From assembly GCA_003170825.1 (NCBI GenBank), contig PMYL01000041.1, positions 107,280-171,279 on the forward strand: a stretch of 64,000 bases of DNA. The letters run 5' to 3'. The DNA comes from Acidobacteriaceae bacterium (GTDB lineage: Bacteria > Acidobacteriota > Terriglobia > Terriglobales > Acidobacteriaceae). Below, one piece after another: positions 17,281-25,052 of this stretch. The position numbers and the translations under genes are program-made. Under the pieces are notes generated by a model. That model did no database searches. It was not told where the DNA came from and saw only the letters and a program-made list of their open reading frames with translations. Numbering within the stretch: the first letter of the stretch is position 1; each line of letters starts with the position of its first letter.

Positions 17281-18834
17281 GTGAAAGCCTCTGTCCATTC
17301 CGTCCTGCCCAGCCGCAAAGAGTTCCTGGCGCTCGCCAAAGCGCACACCCTTGTTCCCGTCTGCCGCATCCTGGCGGCCGACCTGGAGACGCCGGTCTCG
17401 GCCTTTCTGCGCGCGGCCTGGCCTGAGCGGGAGTGTTTTCTGCTGGAGTCGGTGGAGAACGGCGAGCAGGTGGGCCGCTATACCTTCATCGGGCTGGCCC
17501 CGTTCAAGCGGATCGTGGCGCGCGGGCGCGAGATCATCATCACCGAGGGCAGGAAGGTCGTCCAAATGGAGGGCGACATCTTCGCCGTGCTGCGGCGGGC
17601 GCTGGGCGGTCACAAGCCGGCCCGGCTGGAGGGGCTGCCGCCGTTCACCGCCGGGGCTGTGGGATTTTTCTCCTATGACGCGGTGCGCCAGATCGAGCGG
17701 CTGCCCGAGCTGGCCAAGGACGAGTTGGGCGTTCCCGACGCCTGCCTGCTGTTCTTCGACGAGGTGCTGGCCTTCGACCACGTGCGCAAGGAGATCTGGC
17801 TGGTGGTCACGGCCGACGTCACGCGGGGCAAGGCGGCGGAAGCGTACGAAAAGGCAGTTCAGCGGCTTGGCAAGCTGGAGAATCGCCTGGCCCAGCCGTT
17901 GCCCAGGCTGACGGCTCAGCAAGGCAAGGGCAAGCTCAAGGTAAAGCACCGCACGACCAAAAAGGATTTCCTGGCCGCCGTGGCCCGCGCCAGGGAGTAC
18001 ATCGCCGCCGGCGACATCTTCCAGGCCGTGATCTCGCAGCGCTTCGACGTGGAGCCGGAGGCCGACAGCTTTCAGGTCTATCGTGCGCTGCGCACGGTCA
18101 ACCCCAGCCCCTATATGTACTTCCTGCGCTTTACGCCGGAGGGTCCGCTGGGCGGAACGCCGGACAATTCCAAGCACTCGTCCAAAAAGTTAAAACAGCC
18201 CACGGTTGTCGAGCTGGCGGGTTCATCGCCGGAGTTGCTGGTGCGCGTCCATCAGGGCAAGGTGGAGTACCGGCCCATCGCTGGAACCCGCCCGCGCGGC
18301 GTCACCGAGGCCGAAGACCAGGCGCTGGCCGACGAGATGCTCCACGACGCGAAGGAGCGCGCCGAGCACGTGATGCTGGTGGACCTGGGCCGCAATGACG
18401 TGGGCCGGGTGAGCCAGTTCGGCAGCGTCAAGGTGGAGCGGCTGATGTTCGTCGAGCGCTACTCGCACGTGATGCACATTGTGAGCGCCATCGAAGGGCG
18501 GCTCAAGCCGGAGTTAACGGCCGTCGATGCCCTGCGCGCCTGCTTCCCCGCCGGTACGCTCTCCGGCGCGCCCAAGGTGCGGGCCATGGAGATTATCGAG
18601 GAGCTGGAGCCGGCGCGGCGCGGAACCTACGGCGGCGCGGTGCTCTACGCGGATTTTTCCGGCAACCTGGACTCCTGCATTGCCATTCGCTCCATGCTGG
18701 CCATCGGCGGCAAGGGCTACGTCCAGGCCGGCGCCGGCATCGTAGCCGATTCAGTGCCCGAGCTGGAACACCAGGAGTCGCTCAACAAGGCGCAGGCCGT
18801 GATTCGGGCGATTGAGCGGGCGCGGGAGATGTAG
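17281..18834 (+). CDS. trpE: Anthranilate synthase component I
   Basis: 517 aa from a GTG at 17281 (VKASVHSVLPSRKEFLALAK); an ATG at 17140 in the same frame would overlap the EAL gene and adds unrelated sequence. It converts chorismate to anthranilate together with TrpG. SPYMYFLRF, VELAGSSPELLVRV, IAGTRPRG, ERAEHVMLVDLGRNDVGRVS and GTLSGAPKVRAMEII are TrpE chorismate-binding motifs. trpG lies 1.1 kb away on the other strand, so the two are not in one operon. Confidence 0.92.
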   Translation: MKASVHSVLPSRKEFLALAKAHTLVPVCRILAADLETPVSAFLRAAWPERECFLLESVENGEQVGRYTFIGLAPFKRIVARGREIIITEGRKVVQMEGDIFAVLRRALGGHKPARLEGLPPFTAGAVGFFSYDAVRQIERLPELAKDELGVPDACLLFFDEVLAFDHVRKEIWLVVTADVTRGKAAEAYEKAVQRLGKLENRLAQPLPRLTAQQGKGKLKVKHRTTKKDFLAAVARAREYIAAGDIFQAVISQRFDVEPEADSFQVYRALRTVNPSPYMYFLRFTPEGPLGGTPDNSKHSSKKLKQPTVVELAGSSPELLVRVHQGKVEYRPIAGTRPRGVTEAEDQALADEMLHDAKERAEHVMLVDLGRNDVGRVSQFGSVKVERLMFVERYSHVMHIVSAIEGRLKPELTAVDALRACFPAGTLSGAPKVRAMEIIEELEPARRGTYGGAVLYADFSGNLDSCIAIRSMLAIGGKGYVQAGAGIVADSVPELEHQESLNKAQAVIRAIERAREM

Positions 18835-18877
18835 GGCAGGGAACAGGGAACAGCCGAGCGGGCGTGTGCCGCAGCCT

Positions 18878-19900
18878 TCACTCCGCGCCAAAGATGCGGC
18901 GGAAGAACTTTCCAACTTTCGTAAAGAAGCCGGGCTTTTTCTTGGTCGCGGGCTTGGTTGCAGTCGTGGCGGCGGTCGGTGCGGCAGCAGGCGTCGCTGC
19001 GGGCTGGGCAGCGTGGTCTGCGCTTTTGTAGACCAGAGGCTCGATGGGCTGAGCCGGCGCGCCGCTTGGATTCACGGCGCTGGGAGCCGGCTTGGGCAGC
19101 GGCGCAAGGCCCTCGCTCTGCGCCAGCGGAAACTCGTTGCTTTGGGCGGGGGCCGGCGGCGGCGGGCAGCCGCAGGGCTCTTTTTCCTGGTCCATCACCT
19201 CGCGCAGGCTGCCGTGCTCAAACATCACCCGCTGGCCGGGCTGCACGCGATAGGCGCCGCCCTCAAAGACGCTCGAAACCAGAACGTAGGGCGCGTTCAC
19301 CCCTGCGTTGTCCACGCAGGTGTCGCCGTTCTGGCCCAGGCGGACCTTCACCTCGACCGCGCCCGGACCGCCGATGAGGATGCGGAAGTCCGGGGTGAGC
19401 AGGATGTCGGCATTTTGACCGGTGGCGAAGCTGGCTTCGACGGCGCCGTGATCCATGGCCATCAGCAGGCCGGGCGTTTCGCCGACTGGAACGCTCGAGT
19501 CGGCGGCCAGCTTGACGGTGGTGGAGGCGCAAACGCGCAGCACGCCGCGATGGGGCAGGATGACCTGGGTGGTCTCGGTGCCTGAGGTGACGGTGCCGCT
19601 TGCCGCAATGATGGCCTTGCCTTGGGAGACTTCGAGCGCGCCGGTGACCTTGGCTGCGGCGTCGGGGTTCTTGCTGTCCAGCGGGACAATAGCTATCGGG
19701 CCGGATTCTGTCTGGGCGGCCGGAGCCGCGGCTGCCGGAGTCGCGGCGGGCTCCTGGGAGTGAAGCAGGGGCGCAGGCGCGATCCATGGAGAAAGCAGGA
19801 CCATCGCGCCGAACAAAAGCCCCGTGCCCCATCCTTGCGACTTTTTTCCGTCGCAAGGGTGGGAATCCACGCATCTCCGGAAGCGAAACGGGTCTTTCAT
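18878..19900 (-). CDS. Secreted Ala/Pro-rich protein with a FecR-like region
   Basis: 340 aa. A hydrophobic segment near residues 28-48 (GAMVLLSPWIAPAPLL) suggests a signal peptide or anchor. The middle (TQVILPHRGVLRVCASTTVK, DHGAVEASFATGQNADILLT, FRILIGGPG) is β-rich and resembles FecR-type surface domains. Cys pairs occur late (CGCPPP). The tail is Ala/Pro/Lys-rich and ends in FFTKVGKFFRRIFGAE, a basic amphipathic end. It starts 5 nt after the trpG stop, so it is co-transcribed with trpG. Function unknown. Confidence 0.7.
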   Translation of the reverse strand: MKDPFRFRRCVDSHPCDGKKSQGWGTGLLFGAMVLLSPWIAPAPLLHSQEPAATPAAAAPAAQTESGPIAIVPLDSKNPDAAAKVTGALEVSQGKAIIAASGTVTSGTETTQVILPHRGVLRVCASTTVKLAADSSVPVGETPGLLMAMDHGAVEASFATGQNADILLTPDFRILIGGPGAVEVKVRLGQNGDTCVDNAGVNAPYVLVSSVFEGGAYRVQPGQRVMFEHGSLREVMDQEKEPCGCPPPPAPAQSNEFPLAQSEGLAPLPKPAPSAVNPSGAPAQPIEPLVYKSADHAAQPAATPAAAPTAATTATKPATKKKPGFFTKVGKFFRRIFGAE

Positions 19901-19905
19901 CTCCT

Positions 19906-20493
19906 CTACATCTCCAGGAAGTTGCGGATCATCTGGTGGCCGCCCTCGGTTAAAACGCTCTCCGGGTGGAATTGCACGCCCTCAATGGGCAGGGTGCGAT
20001 GGCGCAGGCCCATGATAACGGACCCGTTTCCGTTGGCGCCTGGGGTGCGGGCAGTGACCATCAATTCAGCGGGGAGCGAGTCCTCTTCGACAATCAGCGA
20101 GTGGTAGCGGGTGCAGGTGAGCGGGCTTGCGAGGCCGGCGAAGATGCCCTTGCCGTCATGCTCCACCGGGCTGGTCTTGCCGTGCATCAGTTGCCGCGCG
20201 CGCACCACCTGCCCGCCGAAGGCCTCGCCGATGGCTTGGTGGCCCAAACAGACGCCGAGAATGGGCGTTCGCCGCGGCGCCCCGGCCATGTGCCGGATGA
20301 GCGGAACCAGGATGCCGGCCTCGCGCGGGGTGCAGGGGCCGGGCGAGAGCAGAATGCGCTCCGGGTGCAGCGCCTCGACCTCCTCCACCGTCAGTTCGTC
20401 GTTGCGATAGACCTCGACCTCCGCGCCCAACTCCCCCAGGTATTGGACAAGGTTGTAGGTGAATGAATCGTAGTTGTCGAGGACGAAGACCAT
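19906..20493 (-). CDS. trpG: Anthranilate/aminodeoxychorismate synthase component II
   Basis: 195 aa class I glutamine amidotransferase from the ATG at 20493 ([20 protein letters not shown]). [15 protein letters not shown] contains the nucleophile Cys; [13 protein letters not shown] contains the catalytic His and Glu. It supplies ammonia to TrpE or PabB. The gene is on the opposite strand from trpE, with the FecR-like gene directly downstream. Whether it also serves folate synthesis cannot be told. Confidence 0.92.
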   Translation of the reverse strand: MVFVLDNYDSFTYNLVQYLGELGAEVEVYRNDELTVEEVEALHPERILLSPGPCTPREAGILVPLIRHMAGAPRRTPILGVCLGHQAIGEAFGGQVVRARQLMHGKTSPVEHDGKGIFAGLASPLTCTRYHSLIVEEDSLPAELMVTARTPGANGNGSVIMGLRHRTLPIEGVQFHPESVLTEGGHQMIRNFLEM

Positions 20494-20649
20494 GGTGAAG
20501 TCCAGTGTAGCGCGCCACCTGCGGTGGGGCCAGCCGCTCGCTGTTCGCTCGCAAAGGTTTCGTGGCCTTTCAACAACCAGTGGCTCTTGCCCTTTGAGAA
20601 ACAGACTGCCAGTTGCGCGCTGGCGGCGCATCTGTAAAACTCACTAACG

Positions 20650-20931
20650 ATGGTTCTTCATTTTCTAATTCAGGGTCGTGTGCAGGGGGTGGGTTTCCGC
20701 TGGTATGTGCAGCGGGAGGCCGGTGAGCTCGACCTGCGCGGCTGGGTGCGCAACACCGAAGAGGGCGAGGTGGAGGTGGTGGCCGCGGGCACGGCCGAAG
20801 ACCTGGCCGAGCTGCGGGCCAGTCTGCGCCGCGGACCGCGCGGTGCCCGCGTAGACCGCCTGATCGAACATTATCTGGACGAGCGCGAGGCCGCCGACCT
20901 TAGCTCGTTCCACATCGATGGCGCGTGGTGA
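20650..20931 (+). CDS. acyP: Acylphosphatase
   Basis: 93 aa. GRVQGVGFRWYVQREA has the catalytic Arg, and GWVRNTEEGEVEVVA has the catalytic Asn. It hydrolyses acyl phosphates. It diverges from trpG with about 157 nt between the starts. Confidence 0.9.
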   Translation: MVLHFLIQGRVQGVGFRWYVQREAGELDLRGWVRNTEEGEVEVVAAGTAEDLAELRASLRRGPRGARVDRLIEHYLDEREAADLSSFHIDGAW

Positions 20932-20940
20932 GGAGCAACC

Positions 20941-21010
20941 TCTAGCTGCTAGCTTCTAGCCGTCAGTTCCCAACGCATAAGCTAACAGCTAGAAGCTAGC
21001 GGCTAGAAGC
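20941..21010. repeat. Inverted-repeat-rich spacer between acyP and apt
   Basis: CTAGCTGCTAGCTTCTAGC on the left and GCTAGAAGCTAGCGGCTAG on the right form an imperfect long inverted repeat around a ~20-nt centre. It could act as a terminator for acyP or be a decayed repeat; it has no T-run. Confidence 0.6.
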
Positions 21011-21058
21011 TGTTCCCATATAATCCAGAAAAGCCTATCCGAATCGAGGAATCGCCTT

Positions 21059-21607
21059 ATGCCCGAAGAGATCAAGCCCGTCAACGTGGAAGCCCTGAAG
21101 GCGCTGGTGCGCACGGTGCCGGATTTTCCCAAGCCGGGGATTCTGTTCTACGACATCACCACCCTGCTGAAGGACAAGACCGGCTTTGCGCAACTGATCG
21201 ACGCACTGGCGGCGCACTACATCGGGCAAAAGATCGACCTGGTGCTGGGCATCGAGGCGCGGGGATTCATCTTTGGACCGGCCCTGGCCTACCGGCTGAA
21301 CGCCGGGTTTGTGCCGGTGCGCAAGCCGAATAAATTGCCCGCTCCCGTGGCGCGCGTGACCTATGACCTGGAGTACGGCACCGACACCCTGGAGATTCAT
21401 CTGGACGCCATTGCGCCCGGCCAGCGCGTGGTGCTGGTGGACGACCTGCTGGCCACCGGCGGCACCATGGAGGCTACCGTGAAGCTGGTGAAGCAGTTGG
21501 GCGGCGAGATCGCCGGGCTGGCCTTTGCCGTCGAGCTCGACTTCCTGAAGGGCCGCGCGCGCTTCCCGGACTACGACGTCTTCAGCCTGCTGCACTACGA
21601 CGAGTAG
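21059..21607 (+). CDS. apt: Adenine phosphoribosyltransferase
   Basis: 182 aa. It salvages adenine to AMP using [22 protein letters not shown] at the N-terminus, [20 protein letters not shown] and the PRPP loop [16 protein letters not shown] are all present. Length is normal. Confidence 0.95.
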   Translation: MPEEIKPVNVEALKALVRTVPDFPKPGILFYDITTLLKDKTGFAQLIDALAAHYIGQKIDLVLGIEARGFIFGPALAYRLNAGFVPVRKPNKLPAPVARVTYDLEYGTDTLEIHLDAIAPGQRVVLVDDLLATGGTMEATVKLVKQLGGEIAGLAFAVELDFLKGRARFPDYDVFSLLHYDE

Positions 21608-21633
21608 GGACTTCGCGTCCAGCGGGAATTCCA

Positions 21634-21663
21634 AGGTCTCAGAATCGAGACCTGGGGCACCCG
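21634..21663. repeat. Dispersed GAGACCTGGGGCACCC repeat
   Basis: AGGTCTCAGAATCGAGACCT hairpin followed by GGGGCACCCGG. Related copies are at 22320-22352, 28239-28287, ~40277-40290 and 40401-40432. Confidence 0.75.
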
Positions 21664-21690
21664 GCGTTTGCGAATCAGGAAAGGATTGCC

Positions 21691-22278
21691 TTGTCTGTTG
21701 AGCACGATTACTACGGATACAAAATGACCGACGACACAGGATGCGCACCCTGCTTGACGAAATCCTGTCTTTCCCTTGCATGTTGCATGACTGGTGTAAG
21801 GAAGCGTGCTCAAAGAAATAGTTGGATTGCCGGATTTGGAGGCGTTGCGCTTGGCCCCGGCAAGCTTATTTATCTTATGCAGGTCGAGCGGGCTATGACC
21901 TTCGATGAATACTTCAAATGTAATGAGCTAAAAGGGAGGCTCGACAACATCTACTTCATGGACAACGGAAAATATGAACAAGTACCGAATGCCCGTTGTC
22001 ACACCACCCCAGAAGAACAGAAACATGACACGTCGGTTGACCGCATTCTAATCGCGAGGCGATTCGTCTATTTTGGAACCAACAATGTTGATGTGCCAAG
22101 CAGTTTTCTCGATTTCATTCCCCGCGCACGCACCTATTGCTTTGCGGATGGAGAGCGTGTAGATGCCTTTATCAACTGGGTGTTCTCTCATGGTTCAGGC
22201 ATGGCTGGCAAACCACACAAGCCTTTGATGCCGTCTTCGACGGTTCTGGTTGAAATCTCTAAAGCTTCCTTGTCGTGA
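21691..22278 (+). CDS. Nmad2-like (nucleotide-modification-associated) protein
   Basis: 195 aa from a TTG at 21691; AGGAAAGGA lies just upstream, and the start keeps the conserved YYGYKMTDDTGCAPC strand, which a later ATG would cut. Then come LACCMTGVRKRAQRNSWIAG, FGGVALGPGKLIYLMQVE, MTFDEYF, DNIYF and RRFVYFGTNNV, the order seen in Nmad2 domains found with DNA-modification genes in phages and bacteria. No modification enzyme is nearby. The CDS sits between two copies of a dispersed repeat, in keeping with mobility. Biochemical role unknown. Confidence 0.75.
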   Translation: MSVEHDYYGYKMTDDTGCAPCLTKSCLSLACCMTGVRKRAQRNSWIAGFGGVALGPGKLIYLMQVERAMTFDEYFKCNELKGRLDNIYFMDNGKYEQVPNARCHTTPEEQKHDTSVDRILIARRFVYFGTNNVDVPSSFLDFIPRARTYCFADGERVDAFINWVFSHGSGMAGKPHKPLMPSSTVLVEISKASLS

Positions 22279-22319
22279 GCACGAATCATAATTGGTCTCT
22301 TGCTAGAGTTCGAGCGGCC

Positions 22320-22352
22320 GGGTGCCCCATGTCTGGATTTTCAGACCTGGGA
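22320..22352. repeat. Dispersed GGTGCCCC-hairpin repeat
   Basis: GGTGCCCCATGTCTGGATTT followed by TCAGACCTGGGA; inverted copy of the element at 21634. Confidence 0.75.
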
Positions 22353-22402
22353 TCGTGTGAACAGACCCAAGATTACCCGGAGTGGTGTTGGAATTGGCAG
22401 GA

Positions 22403-23191
22403 TCAACTGGACGCTTCTTCGGGCGCCTCTTCCGCCCCGCCCGCTTCCGCCGCGCCGTCGGCGGTCTCGTCCGCAGCCGCGTCCTGGAACATCTGCGCGT
22501 CGGCAAAGCGATAGCCGACGTACACATCGGTGAGCAGATACACCGGATTCGAGGGATCGTCTTCAATCTTCTTGCGCAACTGGCGGACAAAGGTCCGCAG
22601 GTACTCGACCTCTTCGCGGCAGTCGGCGCCCCACACCGCTGTCAGCAGCCGGGCGTAGGTGATCACGCGGCCGGCGCGGCTCATCAGGCAATGCAGAATG
22701 TCGAACTCCTTGCGGGTGAGGTGCACAGGCTGGCCGCGCCTGGTTACGATGCGCTTCACCGGCTCCAGACGAATCTCCCCGATCTCGATGGGCGCGTCTT
22801 CGGCGCGGAGCGGGGCTCGGACGCGGCGGACCGCCGTGCGGATGCGGGCAATCAATTCCCGGGTGCTGAAGGGCTTGGTGACGTAATCGTCGGCGCCCAG
22901 ATCGAGCGCCTCCACCTTTTCCTCTTCCTGGTCGCGAACCGTCAGCATCAGGATGGGCAACCTGGGGGCAAAGGCGCGAATGCGGCGCAGCGTTTCGATG
23001 CCGCCGATCCCCGGCATATTCACATCGAGCAAAACAACGTCGAACGTACCGGCGCGCAGCAGTTGCAGCGCCTCTTCCCCGCGCCAGGCTTCGGCTACCT
23101 GAAAGCCGAGTTCCAGCAGCGGAGGGCGCAGCGCCCTGCGGATGGCCGATTCGTCGTCGACCACGAGAATGCGAATGACAGGCTGGATCAT
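22403..23191 (-). CDS. kdpE: KdpE-like response regulator (OmpR/PhoB class)
   Basis: 262 aa. REC domain with ILVVDDESAI, the phosphoacceptor in VVLLDVNMPG and DYVTKPF. Winged helix ~135-225 with LTRKEFDILHCLM and VEYLRTFVRQLRKKIE, as in KdpE. The last ~30 residues are Ala/Glu/Asp-rich. The ATG at 23191 overlaps the kinase stop by one base (TGATG), so the pair is translationally coupled. No kdpFABC genes are in the window, so the controlled genes are unknown. Confidence 0.85.
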   Translation of the reverse strand: MIQPVIRILVVDDESAIRRALRPPLLELGFQVAEAWRGEEALQLLRAGTFDVVLLDVNMPGIGGIETLRRIRAFAPRLPILMLTVRDQEEEKVEALDLGADDYVTKPFSTRELIARIRTAVRRVRAPLRAEDAPIEIGEIRLEPVKRIVTRRGQPVHLTRKEFDILHCLMSRAGRVITYARLLTAVWGADCREEVEYLRTFVRQLRKKIEDDPSNPVYLLTDVYVGYRFADAQMFQDAAADETADGAAEAGGAEEAPEEASS

Positions 23192-24705
23192 CAAGTACAC
23201 CTCTTCAGTACAGGAGCCGGGATCGCCGCAAAGAATGTGGTTCCCTCAATCTCATCGCTTGTGACCCAGACGTAACCGCCGTGAATCACCGCGACACGTT
23301 TGGCCACCGAAAGGCCGATTCCGGTGCCGGCGGCCCGGTTCGAGCGGGTGCCGGCATGAGTCATGGATCGATAATAGCGGTTGAAGATGCGCTCCCGGTC
23401 CGCCCTGGGAATCACAGGGCCGTAGCTATGCACCGAAAAGATCGCCTCCGCGTTGAGATGGACCACGCGGATGGTGATGGTGGTGCCGAAGATCGAATAT
23501 TTGCATGCGTTGTCGACATACTGCGTCAGCAGCATGACCATCAACTGGCGGTCGCAGCAGACAACCAGGCTGTCGTCCTGGAGATCGATCGAAACCTTCA
23601 TGCTGGCCAAACGGTCCCTGAGGCTGTCCACAACTTCTTCAATCAGCGATCCCACGCCCACCGGCGCGGCATGAATCGCGACCTCGCCGGCATCCAGGCG
23701 GGCGGTGGTCAGCAGCCGGTTTGTCAGGTCGCTCAGCAGCCCGGTCTGTTCATCGATGAGCGCAACCAGGTCCGCCTGTCCCGCGGACAGATGGCCCATC
23801 TCTCCCAGGCCCGTGCTGGCCGCGCGGATGGCCGTCAACGGCGTCTTGTAGGCATGCGCCAGGCTGTCTAGCACCGTGGCGCGAAGCTGCTCGGTCCGGC
23901 GCTCGGTCTCGATGCGGCTCTCGTTGGCGAAGGCGCGGTAGCGGTCGAAGGTAATCGCAATCAGCGAGGCGATGGCGTTGTTGGTCAGCGGGCTGGTCTC
24001 GCCCCGCATCACCAGGCTGCCCACCGGCACGGTTCCCAGCCGGACCACGCGCCGTCCCAGCCCGGTTGCGGGATCGTCGTCCGAGGTCTCGAAGTAGTAG
24101 ACGTTCCGCGCCAGTTCCTGCGGGTCCTCATTCCAGATTCCGGCCTGGTAGACCTCATGCAGGTCCGCGTCGAACACCGCCACTGCCTCCAACTGGAAGA
24201 TCTCGTGAACCAGCTCCGCCAACTGCGGGCCCGGCTCCACGTGGAGATTCATCTGCAGCGTCCGCCGGGTGAACTCATACAGGTCGTGCATCTGTCCGCC
24301 CCGGGACTCGGCTTCCCTCGCGTGATCTGTGACGCGCGCGGAAAGCCGGCTGACCGTGAGCGCCACCAGCACGAATACCACCAGAGTGACTGAGTTGGCT
24401 GGATCTGAGGCTAGATTGAACTGGGGCTGCCGCCCGGTAAAAAAGCCATGCACCACAACCGCCGAGAGCGACACGATGACCGCCTGCCAAAATCCGCACA
24501 GCAAGGCGATGGGAATCACAATCAGCAGGTAGAGCAGCACGGCCACCGGGAGCAGCCATCCCGACCAGTGCGCCAGGGCAGCCGCCAGAATCACAGCCAC
24601 AATCCCCAGCGCGCACTCCAGCGTGAACAGGAGCAGGCGCGATCCGGAGCCGCGCCCACGCTTTGCGCCAGGTGCTAAACGCGCTGGAAGACTGCTGCCA
24701 GACAA
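23191..24705 (-). CDS. KdpD-like sensor histidine kinase lacking the N-terminal KdpD/Usp domains
   Basis: 504 aa. Four N-terminal membrane helices of DUF4118 type (~24-115), a GAF-like region ~165-270, then HisKA with LDSLAHAYKTPLTAIRAAS (phospho-His) and HATPase with YVDNACKYS and AAGTGIGLSVAKR. The large KdpD N-terminal ATP/Usp-binding part is missing, so this is a short KdpD relative. It overlaps kdpE by one base and is transcribed first. Confidence 0.85.
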   Translation of the reverse strand: MSGSSLPARLAPGAKRGRGSGSRLLLFTLECALGIVAVILAAALAHWSGWLLPVAVLLYLLIVIPIALLCGFWQAVIVSLSAVVVHGFFTGRQPQFNLASDPANSVTLVVFVLVALTVSRLSARVTDHAREAESRGGQMHDLYEFTRRTLQMNLHVEPGPQLAELVHEIFQLEAVAVFDADLHEVYQAGIWNEDPQELARNVYYFETSDDDPATGLGRRVVRLGTVPVGSLVMRGETSPLTNNAIASLIAITFDRYRAFANESRIETERRTEQLRATVLDSLAHAYKTPLTAIRAASTGLGEMGHLSAGQADLVALIDEQTGLLSDLTNRLLTTARLDAGEVAIHAAPVGVGSLIEEVVDSLRDRLASMKVSIDLQDDSLVVCCDRQLMVMLLTQYVDNACKYSIFGTTITIRVVHLNAEAIFSVHSYGPVIPRADRERIFNRYYRSMTHAGTRSNRAAGTGIGLSVAKRVAVIHGGYVWVTSDEIEGTTFFAAIPAPVLKRCT

Positions 24706-24741
24706 CCGGACACCAACCTTTTCAAGGCAATGGAATTACGG

Positions 24742-24823
24742 GAAAGCCAGCCTCTTGACCCGGCTAACAGATGGGACGGCCGCACCGTCCAAACTGCGGT
24801 TCAAATCCCCACGGCAACAGCCA
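24742..24823 (+). pseudogene. tRNA-like relic with long variable arm
   Basis: AGCC-(9 nt, TCTTGACCC)-GGCT resembles an anticodon arm. GGACGG CCGCA CCGTCC follows like a class II variable arm, and GCGGTTCAAATCCCCA like a T arm with one mismatch. The acceptor and D arms do not pair, so it is at best a decayed Leu/Ser-type tRNA. Confidence 0.35.
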
Positions 24824-24900
24824 TCGGAAATGGGCAGTTGTTGACCGATGCCGCTGTCGACAAGGAGAGAACGCAAGGACATTTTAACCGGAATACATTT

Positions 24901-24975
24901 GACGGCGTAAGCTCAATGTCAAACTGTCGGTCTCAAAAGCCGAACTTGGGGGTTCAAATCCCTCCGCCTGCGCCA
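24901..24975 (+). pseudogene. tRNA-like relic with CCA end
   Basis: TCGGT-CTCAAAA-GCCGA looks like an anticodon arm (anticodon position CAA). GGGGGTTCAAATCCCTC is a T arm, then CGCCTGC-G-CCA. The 5' side (GACGGCG) mispairs at two positions and the D arm has lost its stem. This is a degenerate tRNA gene or a tRNA-derived fragment. Confidence 0.45.
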
Positions 24976-25052
24976 ACTTATGCCAGCGAAGACGAAGTCG
25001 ATAGTCGCGGACTCATAGCCCTGTTGTAGATGATTCGAGTTCAACGGCAAGA

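Noticed and set aside
24706-25052. Functional tRNA genes
   Set aside because: Acceptor and D stems are mispaired in both candidates, so they are called relics.
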